NCBI RefSeq assembly: GCF_010725885.1
Contig: NZ_AP022600.1
Coordinates: 3,782,001-3,846,000, forward strand
DNA: 64,000 nucleotides
DNA from: Mycolicibacterium tokaiense
Lineage (GTDB): Bacteria > Actinomycetota > Actinomycetes > Mycobacteriales > Mycobacteriaceae
Direction: 5' to 3'
Translations under genes and position numbers: made by a program
The notes under the pieces: model-generated
Databases searched by the model: none
The model's input: only the letters and a program-made list of their open reading frames with translations
Told to the model about the DNA's origin: nothing
Shown: piece after piece, positions 46,467-55,906 of the stretch
How the letters are laid out: every line of letters begins with the position of its first letter
Position numbering within the stretch: the first letter of the stretch is position 1

Positions 46467-47782
46467 GCGGGCACCTCCTCGGCGGCGAACAGGGTGGACG
46501 CAGCGGGGTCGAAGGGGCACCCGCCGCCCACATGGGCCTCGTACTCGTCGCGGAAGTACTTGACCGACGAGATGATCGGTGAGGCGGCGCCGTCACCGAG
46601 TGCACAGAACGACTTGCCGAGGATGGTGTCGGCGATGTCGAGCAGCTTGTCGATGTCCTCTGCTGTGCCGCGCCCGGTCTCCAGCCGTTCGTAGACCTGC
46701 GCCAGCCAGTAGGTGCCCTCGCGGCAGGGGGTGCACTTACCGCACGATTCGTGGGCGTAGAACTGGATCCAGCGGCGCACGGCGCGCACGACGCAGGTGG
46801 TCTCGTCGAAGATCTGCAGGGCTTTGGTGCCCAGCATCGACCCCGCTTTGGCCACCCCCTCGTAATCGAGTGGGACGTCCAGGTGTTCGGCGGTGAGCAA
46901 CGGTGTCGACGACCCGCCGGGGGTCCAGAATTTCAGCTCGTGCCCGGCGCGCACCCCGCCCGCGTACTCGAGCAGCTCACGCAGGGTGATACCCAGCGGT
47001 GCCTCGTACTGCCCTGGGGTGGTGACATGCCCCGACAGTGAGTACAAGGTGAAACCCGGGGATTTCTCCGAGCCCATGGACTTGAACCAGTCCACACCGT
47101 GCAACAGGATCGGCGGCACCGAGGAGATGGACTCGACGTTGTTGACCACGGTGGGGCAGGCGTACAGACCGGCGACGGCGGGAAACGGTGGGCGCAAACG
47201 GGGTTGGCCGCGGCGGCCTTCCAGCGAATCCAGCAGCGCGGTCTCCTCACCGCAGATGTAGGCCCCGGCCCCGGCATGCACGATCAGGTCCAGGTCGAAC
47301 CCGGAACCGAGGATGTCGGTGCCCAGGTATCCGGCTGAGTACGCCTCGGCCACCGCCTGCTGCAGCCTGCGCAGCACCGGCACCACCTCACCGCGGACGT
47401 AGATGAAGGCATGCCGGGCACGAATGGCGTACGCGGCGATGATGGCGCCCTCCACCAGGAAGTGCGGCGTGGTCATCATCAGCGGAATGTCCTTGCACGT
47501 ACCGGGTTCCGACTCGTCGGCGTTGATCACCAGGTAGTGCGGTTTGGCGCCCGCCGCGCCGTCCTGGGGGATGAAAGACCATTTGGTGCCCGTCGGGAAG
47601 CCGGCACCGCCGCGCCCCCGCAGCCCGGCGTCCTTGACCAGCGCGATGACGTCGTCGGGCGCCATGCCCAGCGCAGAGCGCAGGGCGCGATATCCGTCGT
47701 GGTCGTGATAGGTGTCCAGGGTCCAGGGTTGCGCGGCGTTCCAGAACCGGCTCAGCACCGGCGTCAACGGCGTTGCAGTCAT
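46463..47782 (-). CDS. nuoF: NADH-quinone oxidoreductase subunit F
   Basis: A 439-residue subunit that binds NADH, FMN and cluster N3. [10 protein letters not shown] and [14 protein letters not shown] are the nucleotide and flavin loops, and [15 protein letters not shown] with a distant Cys in SFCALGD carries the 4Fe-4S cluster. It begins one base after the nuoE stop. It is the electron entry point of the complex. Confidence 0.97.
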   Translation of the reverse strand: MTATPLTPVLSRFWNAAQPWTLDTYHDHDGYRALRSALGMAPDDVIALVKDAGLRGRGGAGFPTGTKWSFIPQDGAAGAKPHYLVINADESEPGTCKDIPLMMTTPHFLVEGAIIAAYAIRARHAFIYVRGEVVPVLRRLQQAVAEAYSAGYLGTDILGSGFDLDLIVHAGAGAYICGEETALLDSLEGRRGQPRLRPPFPAVAGLYACPTVVNNVESISSVPPILLHGVDWFKSMGSEKSPGFTLYSLSGHVTTPGQYEAPLGITLRELLEYAGGVRAGHELKFWTPGGSSTPLLTAEHLDVPLDYEGVAKAGSMLGTKALQIFDETTCVVRAVRRWIQFYAHESCGKCTPCREGTYWLAQVYERLETGRGTAEDIDKLLDIADTILGKSFCALGDGAASPIISSVKYFRDEYEAHVGGGCPFDPAASTLFAAEEVPA

Positions 47783-48649
47783 TCAGTCTCCCGTGGTGGA
47801 CGGGTCGGTTTCCGCGGTGCCCGGCTCGGCTGGCACCGTCGCCGATGGTGCGGGGGCCGGTTCGTCGCGCACAGAGTCGACGGCTTCCGGCTCGGGGGCG
47901 TCGGCGCTCGACGACGGCGCTGCGGCGGGGCCGGTGTCCGCCGGGGCCTGCATGTCGTGTTCGGCAGCGATGCGCAGACCGGCCAGCGTGGCCGCGCCGG
48001 GCCCAGTGCCCTCACCGAGGTCCGTCGGCAGCCCGGCCAGCACGCGGCAGGTGGTGGTGAAGGTGGGTAGTGGTGTGCCGCGGGTGGGGTGTTGGGGGGT
48101 GGGAGTGCGTAGTGTGTCGGTGAGTGTGGTTGCTGTGGTGGGGGTTTGGTTGTCGTAGAACTGCCAGTTGACCATGATGACGGGGGCGTAGTCGCAGGCG
48201 GCGTTGCACTCGAGGTGCTCGAGGGTGAGCGCACCGTCTGCGGTGGTCTGTCCGGCTGTGATGCCCAGGTGGTGTTCGAGGGTGGCCAGGATGGTGTCGC
48301 CGCCCATGACGGCGCACAGGGTGTTGGTGCACACCCCGACCAGGTAGGTCCCGGTGGGGGTGCGTCGGTACATCGAGTAGAACGTGGCGACTGCGGAGAC
48401 TTCGGCGTCGGTGAGATCGAGTTGGGCGGCGCAGAAGCGGATGCCTGCGGTGCTGACGTAGCCGTCCTCGGCTTGGACCAGGTGCAACAACGGCAGCAGC
48501 GCGGAGCGGGGCTGCGGATACTTACCCACGATGGTGGCGGCGTCGGCGGCCAGGCGGGACTGCACGTCGGCCGGGTAGGCGGCGGGACCGTTGATCGGGG
48601 GTCCGGGTTCGTCGGGGCGTGGACCCAGCGCGAGGTCGACCAGGGTCAT
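47783..48649 (-). CDS. nuoE: NADH-quinone oxidoreductase subunit E
   Basis: A 288-residue subunit with a thioredoxin-like 2Fe-2S domain: Cys107 and Cys112 (VCTNTLC), Cys148 and Cys152 (ECNAAC) bind cluster N1a. After residue 220 there is a low-complexity Pro/Ala/Ser/Asp tail of about 65 residues. Between about 48061 and 48180 the coding strand is poor in G and uses many codons ending in A or C (ACA, GCA, CTA, CCA), unlike the flanks, so this patch may come from recombination. Confidence 0.96.
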   Translation of the reverse strand: MTLVDLALGPRPDEPGPPINGPAAYPADVQSRLAADAATIVGKYPQPRSALLPLLHLVQAEDGYVSTAGIRFCAAQLDLTDAEVSAVATFYSMYRRTPTGTYLVGVCTNTLCAVMGGDTILATLEHHLGITAGQTTADGALTLEHLECNAACDYAPVIMVNWQFYDNQTPTTATTLTDTLRTPTPQHPTRGTPLPTFTTTCRVLAGLPTDLGEGTGPGAATLAGLRIAAEHDMQAPADTGPAAAPSSSADAPEPEAVDSVRDEPAPAPSATVPAEPGTAETDPSTTGD

Positions 48650-49959
48650 CTGTCGACGCCTCCCATGACGGGATCGATGGAGGCCACCGCGGAGATGACG
48701 TCGGCGACCATGCCGCCTTCACACATGGCGGCCACGGCTTGCAGGTTGGTGAACGACGGGTCGCGGTAGTGCACGCGGTAGGGCCGGGTGCCGCCGTCGG
48801 AGACCATGTGCACGCCCAGCTCCCCGCGCGGTGATTCGACGGCGGTGTAGCACTGCCCGGGTGGGACGCGGAACCCTTCGGTGACGATCTTGAAGTGGTG
48901 GATCAGGCCCTCCATGGAGCGGCCCATGATCTTGGCGATGTGGGCTTCGCTGTTGCCCAGTCCGTCGGGGCCCAGCTTCAGGTCGGCGGGCCAGGCGAGC
49001 TTTTTGTCGGAGATCATCACCGGGGCACCGGCCAGTCCTTGAAGCCGCGCCACACACTGGGACACGATGCGCAGCGATTCGGCCATTTCGTCGACCCGGA
49101 TCACGTAGCGGCCGTAGCAGTCGGAGGCGTCGTCGGTGATGACGTCGAAGTCGTAGTCCTGGTAGCCGCAGTAGGGCGCTGTCTTGCGCAGATCGTGGGG
49201 TAGGCCGGTGGAGCGCAGCACCGGGCCGGTGATGCCCAGGGCCATGCACCCGGTCAGGTCGAGGTAGCCGATGTCGACGGTGCGGGCCTTCCAGATCGGG
49301 TTGTCCCGCAGCAGGGCCGACAGCTGCGCCAACCGCCCGGGCAGGATGTCGAGCAGGTGTTGGACCCGGTCCAGGCCGTCGTCGGGGAGATCGGCGGCCA
49401 CGCCGCCGGGGCGGATGTAGGCGTGGTTCATCCGCAGGCCGGTGATGGCCTCGAAGACGGTGAGGATCTCCTCACGCTCGCGGAAGCCGTAGAACATCGC
49501 GCTCATGGCGCCGAGTTCCATGCCGCCGGTGGCCAGGGCCACCAGATGCGAGGAGATGCGGTTGAGTTCCATCAGCATCACCCGGATCACCGAGGCGCGT
49601 TCGGGGATGTCGTCGGTGATCCCGAGCAGCTGCTCGACGCCCAGGCAGTAGGCGGTCTCGTTGAAGAACGGCGACAGGTAGTCCATGCGGGTGACGAAGG
49701 TGACGCCCTGGGTCCAGGTGCGGTACTCCAGGTTCTTCTCGATCCCGGTGTGCAGGTAGCCGATGCCGCAGCGCGCTTGGGTGACGGTTTCGCCCTCGAT
49801 CTCCAGGATCAGGCGCAGCACACCGTGGGTGGACGGGTGCTGGGGACCCATGTTGACCACGATTCGTTCCCCGGCGTCGCCGCCGGCGCGGGCGGCGGTG
49901 ACGATCTCATCCCAGTCCTGCCCGCCCAGGGTGATGACGCGTTCAGCCGTGTCGGTCAT
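48646..49959 (-). CDS. nuoD: NADH-quinone oxidoreductase subunit D
   Basis: A 437-residue 49-kDa-type subunit related to NiFe-hydrogenase large subunits. [26 protein letters not shown] and [11 protein letters not shown] are near the N terminus and form the quinone pocket with NuoB; the C terminus ends DPVMGGVDR. Overlaps nuoC upstream and nuoE downstream by four bases. Confidence 0.97.
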   Translation of the reverse strand: MTDTAERVITLGGQDWDEIVTAARAGGDAGERIVVNMGPQHPSTHGVLRLILEIEGETVTQARCGIGYLHTGIEKNLEYRTWTQGVTFVTRMDYLSPFFNETAYCLGVEQLLGITDDIPERASVIRVMLMELNRISSHLVALATGGMELGAMSAMFYGFREREEILTVFEAITGLRMNHAYIRPGGVAADLPDDGLDRVQHLLDILPGRLAQLSALLRDNPIWKARTVDIGYLDLTGCMALGITGPVLRSTGLPHDLRKTAPYCGYQDYDFDVITDDASDCYGRYVIRVDEMAESLRIVSQCVARLQGLAGAPVMISDKKLAWPADLKLGPDGLGNSEAHIAKIMGRSMEGLIHHFKIVTEGFRVPPGQCYTAVESPRGELGVHMVSDGGTRPYRVHYRDPSFTNLQAVAAMCEGGMVADVISAVASIDPVMGGVDR

Positions 49960-50633
49960 GTGTAGGACCTCCGCTGATCCGGTGGTGCGATGGTGGCGCC
50001 GTGGTACTGCACCGGCACCCCACCAAGGGGGTAGTCCTTGCGCTGCGGATGCCCGATCCAGTCATCAGGCATCTCGATGCGGGTCAACGCCGGATGGCCG
50101 TCGAAGATGATGCCGAAGAAGTCGTAGGTCTCACGTTCATGCCAATCCACCGTGGGATACACCGAAAACAGCGACGGCACATGCGGATCAGCATCCGGAC
50201 ACGCGACCTCCACCTGCAGCCGCCGATTGTGGGTGATCGACATCAACGGATAGAACGCCCGCAACTCCCGCCCACAATCCTGCGGGTAATGCACCCCCGA
50301 CACCCCGGCACACAACTCAAACCGCAGTTGCGGGTCGTCGCGCAACGTCTGTGCGACGACCGGCAGACGGGTGCGGTCGACGTCGAGGGTGAGCTGGTCG
50401 CGGTAGACCACCACCCGGTTGATCGCCGCGGCAAAAACATTGGCGCCCAGTGCTTCTGCGAGTCGGTCCACCGCTTCGTCGAACCAGCCGCCGTAGGGGC
50501 GTGGTGAGCCGCCCGGCAGGGCGACCTCGCGGATCAGCCGGCCGTAGCCGGAGGTGTCACCGGTGCCGGAGCCGCCGAACATACCGCGGCGCACGCCGAT
50601 CACCTCCCTGTTCGTCACCTCCTCGTCCGTCAT
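49956..50633 (-). CDS. nuoC: NADH-quinone oxidoreductase subunit C
   Basis: A 225-residue 30-kDa-type subunit. The family motif is [22 protein letters not shown], with [21 protein letters not shown] after it. ATG 50633 overlaps the nuoB stop; the longer frame upstream lies in nuoB and is rejected. About 50160-50345 uses many codons ending in T or G (TAT, AAT, TGT, GAT, CAT), opposite to the C-rich habit of the neighbours. Confidence 0.96.
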   Translation of the reverse strand: MTDEEVTNREVIGVRRGMFGGSGTGDTSGYGRLIREVALPGGSPRPYGGWFDEAVDRLAEALGANVFAAAINRVVVYRDQLTLDVDRTRLPVVAQTLRDDPQLRFELCAGVSGVHYPQDCGRELRAFYPLMSITHNRRLQVEVACPDADPHVPSLFSVYPTVDWHERETYDFFGIIFDGHPALTRIEMPDDWIGHPQRKDYPLGGVPVQYHGATIAPPDQRRSYT

Positions 50634-51184
50634 CGCAGCAACCCCGTCAGTTCGATGGTGGGCCTGGCGTTCAGGGCCGCTTTCTCCGCCGCCGCCACCA
50701 CCTCGTCGCGGTGCACCCCCAACGGCATCTCGGCGATCTTGGCGTGCAGCGTGAGAATCGCGTGCAACAGCATCTCCGGCCGCGGCGGGCACCCGGGGAG
50801 GTAGATGTCGACCGGTACCACGTGGTCGACGCCCTGCACAATCGCGTAATTGTTGAACATCCCACCCGAGGACGCGCAAACACCCATCGCCAGAACCCAT
50901 TTGGGCTCGGCCATCTGGTCATACACCTGCCGCAGCACCGGAGCCATCTTCTGCGACACCCGCCCCGCCACGATCATCAGATCCGCCTGCCGCGGCGTCG
51001 CCGAGAACCGCTCCATCCCAAAACGCGCGATGTCGAAACGCGGACCCGCCGTCGCCATCATCTCGATGGCACAGCACGCCAACCCGAACGTCGCCGGCCA
51101 CAGCGACCCCTTACGCACAAACCCGGCCACCTTCTCGACCGTCGAGAGCAGGATCCCGCCGGGCAACTGTTCTTCTAATCCCAT
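50630..51184 (-). CDS. nuoB: NADH-quinone oxidoreductase subunit B
   Basis: A 184-residue subunit that holds the terminal cluster N2. The tandem Cys37-Cys38 ([10 protein letters not shown]), Cys103 (GVCASSGG) and Cys132 (LPGCPPRPE) are the four ligands. The start [10 protein letters not shown] equals that of other mycobacterial NuoB proteins as I recall them. It overlaps nuoA by ten bases. Confidence 0.97.
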   Translation of the reverse strand: MGLEEQLPGGILLSTVEKVAGFVRKGSLWPATFGLACCAIEMMATAGPRFDIARFGMERFSATPRQADLMIVAGRVSQKMAPVLRQVYDQMAEPKWVLAMGVCASSGGMFNNYAIVQGVDHVVPVDIYLPGCPPRPEMLLHAILTLHAKIAEMPLGVHRDEVVAAAEKAALNARPTIELTGLLR

Positions 51185-51534
51185 TCCAGACCACCTCGCC
51201 GCCATACGTAGGCATAGGCCACGAACACCGTGGCCATGAAGAGCAGCATCTCCACCAACGCGAACATCCCCAGCTGACCAAAGGACACCGCCCACGGATA
51301 CAAGAAGACGATCTCGATGTCGAAGACAATGAAGAGCATCGCCGTCAGGTAGAACTTCACCGGGAACCGCGCCGCGCCCATGGGCTGGCGAGCCGGTTCG
51401 ATCCCGCACTCATAGGCCTCCAACTTGGCCCGGTTGAACCGCCGCGGGCCGATCACCAGCGCAATCCCCACCGACACCACGGCGAACCCAGCGGCAATGG
51501 CACCGAGAACCAGGATGGGCGTGTAGACGTTCAT
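51175..51534 (-). CDS. nuoA: NADH-quinone oxidoreductase subunit A
   Basis: A 119-residue, three-helix subunit. Family motifs AYECGIEP and [25 protein letters not shown] (in family terms) are present. I start at ATG 51534 ([10 protein letters not shown]), with GGGAG nine bases upstream and agreement with mycobacterial NuoA; a longer in-frame start at 51573 exists. It is the first nuo gene, after a 214-base gap. Confidence 0.95.
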   Translation of the reverse strand: MNVYTPILVLGAIAAGFAVVSVGIALVIGPRRFNRAKLEAYECGIEPARQPMGAARFPVKFYLTAMLFIVFDIEIVFLYPWAVSFGQLGMFALVEMLLFMATVFVAYAYVWRRGGLEWD

Positions 51535-51595
51535 TGCGTCAGCTCCCGTCACTGTGGTCTGTGTCTCGTTCATGCATCCATGTGAGCTGGGACAC

Positions 51596-51601
51596 AGCCT
51601 A
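51596..51601 (-). promoter_or_regulatory. Candidate -10 box of the nuo operon
   Basis: On the minus strand TAGGCT fits TANNNT and would start transcription about 55 bases before nuoA. No clear -35 box accompanies it, so support is weak. The remaining 200 bases between nuoA and the receiver gene hold no other feature I can support. Confidence 0.3.
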
Positions 51602-51748
51602 CCGATCTTGACCGGCACCATGCCACATTTCGCTAGGATCGATCCGAGGGCCATCGGCCGGATTCAGCGTGCCGAACCGGCATGGGGCACAAGGCAATTG
51701 CTGCTGCCCTGTGAGGCTGTCCGTAATCGGCCGGTTATCGGCCCGTCA

Positions 51749-52150
51749 TCAGCGCGAGATGCCGCGCAGCAGACCCGCGACCGCTTCACCCAGTCGGATG
51801 GGATCGATGGGGTGCGACACCGCGGCCTCCGCGCGTGACCACGTGGCCAGCCAGGCGTCGTCGGCCCGCCCGGTGAGCACCAGAATCGGTGGACAGACGT
51901 CGAGTTCGTCCTTGAGCTGCTTGGCCAGCCCCATGCCTCCGGTAGGCGCGGCTTCACCGTCCAGGATTGCCAGATCCACCTCTCCGGCGTCCATGTGCTG
52001 GATGACGACCGGGGCGGTGGCCACCTCGAGGTAACTCAACGGCGGCAGTCCCGGGTGAATCCGGGTTCCCAACGCCTGCATCACCTGCTCGCGGGTGCGG
52101 GCATTGTCGCTGTAGACCAGGACACGAACCGGAGCCTGGGTGTCGGGCAC
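51749..52150 (-). CDS. Receiver-domain protein, Rv3143-like
   Basis: A 133-residue stand-alone receiver domain. The phospho-acceptor Asp is in LAILDGEA and the switch Thr in LVLTGR, but the acidic pair at the start is SDN (VLVYSDNA) and the conserved Lys is His (AVSHPID). Phosphorylation may be slow or absent. M. tuberculosis has the same kind of protein (Rv3143) next to nuoA, so the association with complex I is conserved. No output domain is present. Confidence 0.85.
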   Translation of the reverse strand: MPDTQAPVRVLVYSDNARTREQVMQALGTRIHPGLPPLSYLEVATAPVVIQHMDAGEVDLAILDGEAAPTGGMGLAKQLKDELDVCPPILVLTGRADDAWLATWSRAEAAVSHPIDPIRLGEAVAGLLRGISR

Positions 52151-52179
52151 GGTCCCAGGCTAGGTCACTTCTGTTCCGG

Positions 52180-52707
52180 CTACCCGGATTTCACGAAGAC
52201 GGCCGTGGCGGCCAGGGTGGTGTCGGTCTTGACCATGCCCAGAAGGTTGCCGTCGACCTCCCACTCGGTGCGGTCGACGAGTCCGGTGGCCGCGATCTGC
52301 ACCGCTCCGTCGCTGAGTCGGGTGACCTCCGCCGGGAGCTCGAGTGGGCGCGAGACACCGCGCACGGTGAGGGTGCTGCGCAGTTGGGCCCGGGCGCCGG
52401 CCTGCTGCAGGGCGGTCACCACGACGCTGAGGGTGGGGAAGCGCTCGGCGTCGAAAAAATCCTCTGAACGCAGGTGTTCATCACGTTTCCGGTTGCCGGT
52501 GTCCAGCGAGGCTGCGGTGATGTCGAGGCGGCCGAAGGCGGTTCCGTCACCGAGCTGACCATCACCGCTTACCTCGGTGAACCGGCCCTTGACCGGCAGC
52601 AACCCCCAGAGTGAACGGCAGCGGAACGTCACCGCGGATCGGTCCGGCGTCAGTGTCCACACCCCGGTGTTGGCGGGGTCGGACAGCAGCGCTTCGAGAG
52701 CGGTCAT
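52180..52707 (-). CDS. YceI family protein
   Basis: A 175-residue lipocalin-like YceI protein: WTLTPDRSAVTFRCRSLWGLLPVKGRF at the start (family form), DTGNRKRDEHLRSEDFFDAERFP in the middle and a regular beta pattern after it. YceI proteins bind isoprenoid or amide-type hydrophobic molecules. There is no signal peptide, unlike E. coli YceI. It lies between the receiver gene and the DUF6285-like gene on the same strand. Confidence 0.88.
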   Translation of the reverse strand: MTALEALLSDPANTGVWTLTPDRSAVTFRCRSLWGLLPVKGRFTEVSGDGQLGDGTAFGRLDITAASLDTGNRKRDEHLRSEDFFDAERFPTLSVVVTALQQAGARAQLRSTLTVRGVSRPLELPAEVTRLSDGAVQIAATGLVDRTEWEVDGNLLGMVKTDTTLAATAVFVKSG

Positions 52708-52723
52708 GATCTCCAGGATGCCA

Positions 52724-53059
52724 CTACCGGTAGCCGGGGTGCGCGGCGTCCAGCCGGTGGGCCACCAGTGTGCGCAGCACCGCGGTCACCTCCCGGGGGC
52801 GGTCGTCGAGGTCGCCCCGGCGGATCGCCGCGGCCAATTCGGCTTCGTCGGCATACCCCAGGCCCTGCACGGCGGCGAGCACCGGCGCCGCTGCGTCCGC
52901 GGACAGGAGTTCACGGTGCACCATGCGCAGCGCGTTGGCCGCCACCCGGGCATGAAAATTGACCGACCCGGTGGTGGCGTCGCGGACCTCGCCCTCGAGG
53001 AAGTCGGCCACCGCGGCCACCAGCTCGGCTGCATCCGGGCGCCCGTGCAGGCCGGTCAT
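52724..53059 (-). CDS. DUF6285-like small helical protein (LvaB-like)
   Basis: A 111-residue, mostly helical protein: RPDAAELVAAVADFLEGEV at the start, FHARVAANALRMVHREL in the middle and AHRLDAAHPGY at the end, which fits the DUF6285 family. Such small proteins sit next to APH-like kinases; in Pseudomonas putida LvaB is required with the kinase LvaA for 4-hydroxyvaleryl-CoA phosphorylation. The ATG overlaps the kinase stop (ATGA), so the two are made in equal amounts. Assignment rests on pattern and position. Confidence 0.7.
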   Translation of the reverse strand: MTGLHGRPDAAELVAAVADFLEGEVRDATTGSVNFHARVAANALRMVHRELLSADAAAPVLAAVQGLGYADEAELAAAIRRGDLDDRPREVTAVLRTLVAHRLDAAHPGYR

Positions 53060-54027
53060 CCGCCCACCGCGCCGTCCAGCAGATCCAGCAGATCCCATTC
53101 GTTCTCACAGACCCGCCGGCCGATGGTGGCCAGTTCCACCGACGGGTGCTGCCCGGACAGATGCCGGTGCGCCTGGTACCGGCAGATGATGCCCCACTGC
53201 AGAGTGGCCTGTACCAGCCACCATCTGAAGGTCTCCCGGTCCAGCGCCGTGCCGGCCTCCCGCTCGTAGGCGCGAAGCAGGTCCTCGACGGAACCCAGCC
53301 CGCCGGCGGCCAGCTCCGGTGGCGCCCCGAACCGCCAGGCCCGGACGCAGAACCAGGCCAGGTCCTCGTAGCGCTCACCGCAGCCCACCAGCTCCCAGTC
53401 CAGGACGGCGGCCAGGCCGGTGCCGTGCTCGACGTCGACGATGAGGTTGCCCATCCGGAAATCACCGTGCACCAGGGTGGGATCTGTCGCCGGAGGCCTG
53501 TTGCGCTCCAACCAGCGCAGGGCCCACTCGAATGTGGCTGTGCTGTCGCCGATCTCGTCGAGCTGGTGGCGCCACTGCGTGAGCGGGTCCCGGGGGGAGA
53601 GCCCCGCGTCGGCGGGGTCCACCCGGTGGATCGCGGCCAGCGCCACAGCACACTGGGTCAGCAGCTGGGCCCGCCCGGCGTCGTCGAGGCCCCGCAGGAT
53701 GCGTCGCACGATGGTCTCCCCGGCAACAGCCGCGCAGATCAGATACGGGCTGCCCAGAGCGGCGGCGGAATCGTCGGCGGCCAGAATCTGCGGCACCGGC
53801 GCCCCGGCCGCCGCGGCCAGCGACTGCACGCGGGCTTCGAGCTCCATGCCGGCGTGCACGTCGTCCGGTGGCCCACACCGCAGGATCAGCGGGGTGCTGC
53901 CGGCACCGCTGACGGCGGTGAACGACCACGTGGTGCGGCTGGCGCCGCCGGTGAGGGTGCGCAGATCCGCCACCGTGACCGTACCCAGTACGGGGCGCAG
54001 CACCTCGGCCACGGCCAGTGGGTTCAC
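53056..54027 (-). CDS. APH-like phosphotransferase (LvaA-like)
   Basis: A 323-residue small-molecule kinase of the APH fold. The catalytic loop is LVHGDFRMGN (His187, Asp189, Asn194), the metal site LDWE (Asp210), and LTGGASRTTW starts the nucleotide loop. It overlaps both the acyl-CoA dehydrogenase gene and the small DUF6285-like gene. This three-gene set matches the LvaC-LvaA-LvaB module, where the kinase phosphorylates the 4-hydroxy group of an acyl-CoA before the dehydrogenase removes it. No antibiotic-resistance role is suggested. Confidence 0.85.
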   Translation of the reverse strand: MNPLAVAEVLRPVLGTVTVADLRTLTGGASRTTWSFTAVSGAGSTPLILRCGPPDDVHAGMELEARVQSLAAAAGAPVPQILAADDSAAALGSPYLICAAVAGETIVRRILRGLDDAGRAQLLTQCAVALAAIHRVDPADAGLSPRDPLTQWRHQLDEIGDSTATFEWALRWLERNRPPATDPTLVHGDFRMGNLIVDVEHGTGLAAVLDWELVGCGERYEDLAWFCVRAWRFGAPPELAAGGLGSVEDLLRAYEREAGTALDRETFRWWLVQATLQWGIICRYQAHRHLSGQHPSVELATIGRRVCENEWDLLDLLDGAVGG

Positions 54028-55277
54028 CGGCGGGACCCGAACTTCAGCATCCGCTGGGCCACCCGGCGGATCTGAATCTCCTCAGCTCCCTCGGTGATTC
54101 GATACCGGCGATGGTGGCGGTAGATGTGTTCGAACGGTTCGTGCCTGCTGTAGCCGATGCCGCCATGGATCTGCATCGCGCGGTCGGCGGCTTCACACAC
54201 CAGTCGGTTGGCCCGGTAGTTCGCCATCGAGACCTTGTCCGAGACCTCCATGTGGTGGTCGCGATCGAGATGCCAGGCGGCGTAATAGACGAGCAGCCGG
54301 ACCATCTGGGCCTCGGTCTGCAGTTCGGCCAGCGGCCACTGCACCGCCTGATTGATCGACAGCGGTTTGCCGAACACCACGCGCTCGCCGGCGTACGCCG
54401 CGGCCCGGTCAATGCAGTACTGCGCCGCGCCCAGGCTGCTCGCAGCCTGACGGATCCTGTTCTCGTGCAGGAAGGTCTGGCCGACCTCCAGCCCGTGGTC
54501 CATCTCGCCCAGCACGGCGTCGGCGGAGACCCGGACATCCGTGAGGGTGACCTCGCCGTGGTCGCTGGGCATGTTGAACGTCCACCAGTAGAAGGGCACC
54601 TCGAAACCCGGGGTGTCCGTGGGGACCAGGAAAGCGGTGATGCCGGTGGCCGATCCGGCGTCGCCGGACGTGCGTGCGAAGACCAGATCGTGGGTGGCCC
54701 GGTGCACGCCGGTGTTCCACCGTTTGGTCCCGTTGATCACCCACCCTGCGTCTGCCCCTGAGCCGTCTGGCTCAGCGGTGGTCTCCAGCCAGGTGGCGTC
54801 GGAGCCGTGGTTGGGTTCGGTGAGCCCGAAAGCCATGGACCGGGTGCCGGTGAGCATGGCCTCGATCCATTCGGCCTTCTGCTCCTCGGTGCCGAACCGG
54901 TCCATCATGATCACCTGCGGGAAGTTGCCCACGATGGAGGACTCGTCCTGCAGATCGTTGTGCAACCCCAGGCCCTTGTGCGCCAGATGCTCCCGGATCA
55001 CCGCCATGTCGAGGTTGCTGCCGCCACGGCCGCCGAACCGGGTGGGTAGGCCGTAGCGCAGCCATCCGGCCTTGTCGGCGCGGCGGCGCATCTCGTCGAG
55101 CAGGTCCTCCCACTCCCGCCTCGGCACGCCACCGTTGTCGAGGTCGGTCCTGGCGAACTCGCGACGCCGGTCGAAGTACTGCATGTTCTCGCGTTCCAGC
55201 GGCCGGATCTCGGCGTCGATGAACGCGTCCATCTCGGCGAGAACCCCCGGAAGGTGTTCTGGCAGGGTGAAATCCAC
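54024..55277 (-). CDS. Acyl-CoA dehydrogenase family protein (LvaC/ACAD11-like)
   Basis: A 417-residue flavoenzyme of the acyl-CoA dehydrogenase fold. MAFGLTEPNHGSDATW and INGTKRWNTGV form the FAD/substrate region, and IHGGIGYSRHEPFEHIYRHHRRYRI precedes EGAEEIQ (shown in parts), where the Glu can act as base. Length and the coupling to an APH kinase recall ACAD10/ACAD11 and LvaC, which turn 4-phosphoacyl-CoA into a 3-hydroxyacyl-CoA. The stop overlaps the kinase start. Confidence 0.88.
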   Translation of the reverse strand: MDFTLPEHLPGVLAEMDAFIDAEIRPLERENMQYFDRRREFARTDLDNGGVPRREWEDLLDEMRRRADKAGWLRYGLPTRFGGRGGSNLDMAVIREHLAHKGLGLHNDLQDESSIVGNFPQVIMMDRFGTEEQKAEWIEAMLTGTRSMAFGLTEPNHGSDATWLETTAEPDGSGADAGWVINGTKRWNTGVHRATHDLVFARTSGDAGSATGITAFLVPTDTPGFEVPFYWWTFNMPSDHGEVTLTDVRVSADAVLGEMDHGLEVGQTFLHENRIRQAASSLGAAQYCIDRAAAYAGERVVFGKPLSINQAVQWPLAELQTEAQMVRLLVYYAAWHLDRDHHMEVSDKVSMANYRANRLVCEAADRAMQIHGGIGYSRHEPFEHIYRHHRRYRITEGAEEIQIRRVAQRMLKFGSRR

Positions 55278-55297
55278 GGTGATCCCTCTCTCGGCCG

Positions 55298-55906
55298 TCA
55301 GTGGCCGTACACGGTCTTGCGCCAGACGGTCGCCAATGTGCGTACGGCGTCCCGGTCATCGGTGCTCACGCCCAGTGCGGCGGCGTCCGCGCGCAGGTAC
55401 ACGGTGGTGAACTGCTCGAACAGCAGGGCGATGGCCAAGGCGATGTGATCGGGGTCGAGATCGCGGCTGTAGCCCTGCTGCTGGGCGTGTGTCACGGTGG
55501 CGCGGACGATGTCCATGCCGAACCGGCGGAACTCGTTCTGGACCTCGGCGAAGCGGGCCTGTCCCGCGCTCAGCTGGTCCACCGCCACCATGATGCCGAT
55601 GTTCTGTTTGAACATGTTCCAGTAGCCGGTGACGGCAGCGGTGAAGAAAGCATGGTCGTCGGGAGACTCGGGTAGACCGACCGGCGAGGGCTGCACGACG
55701 TCCTGCAGAAAGGACTCTGCGAGTACGGCCAGCAGGTCTTCCTTGTCGTCGTAGTAGCGGTAGAACGCCGCGGCGGACTTGCCTGCGGCCGCGGTGATGT
55801 CAGCCAGCGTGGTCTGATGAAAACCGCGTTCGGCGAACAGCTTTCGAGCAGCCTGGGCCAGCGCTGCTCTGGTCTGAAGGCCCTTCGGGGTCAGCTCGGA
55901 CGGCAT
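55298..55906 (-). CDS. TetR family transcriptional regulator
   Basis: A 202-residue repressor with the TetR helix-turn-helix at about 12-58 (AERGFHQTTLADITAAAGKS, AAFYRYYDDKEDLL) and a helical ligand domain. It sits inside the operon between the lyase-like and dehydrogenase genes (16-base overlap with the former). The near-perfect 20-base palindrome at the head of the operon is its most probable target, with an acyl-CoA as likely effector. Confidence 0.9.
   Translation of the reverse strand: MPSELTPKGLQTRAALAQAARKLFAERGFHQTTLADITAAAGKSAAAFYRYYDDKEDLLAVLAESFLQDVVQPSPVGLPESPDDHAFFTAAVTGYWNMFKQNIGIMVAVDQLSAGQARFAEVQNEFRRFGMDIVRATVTHAQQQGYSRDLDPDHIALAIALLFEQFTTVYLRADAAALGVSTDDRDAVRTLATVWRKTVYGH

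Noticed and set aside
53056-54027. Aminoglycoside resistance role for the APH-like kinase
   Set aside because: The gene is fused by overlaps to an acyl-CoA dehydrogenase and a DUF6285-like gene, which points to metabolism of hydroxyacyl-CoAs rather than drug modification.
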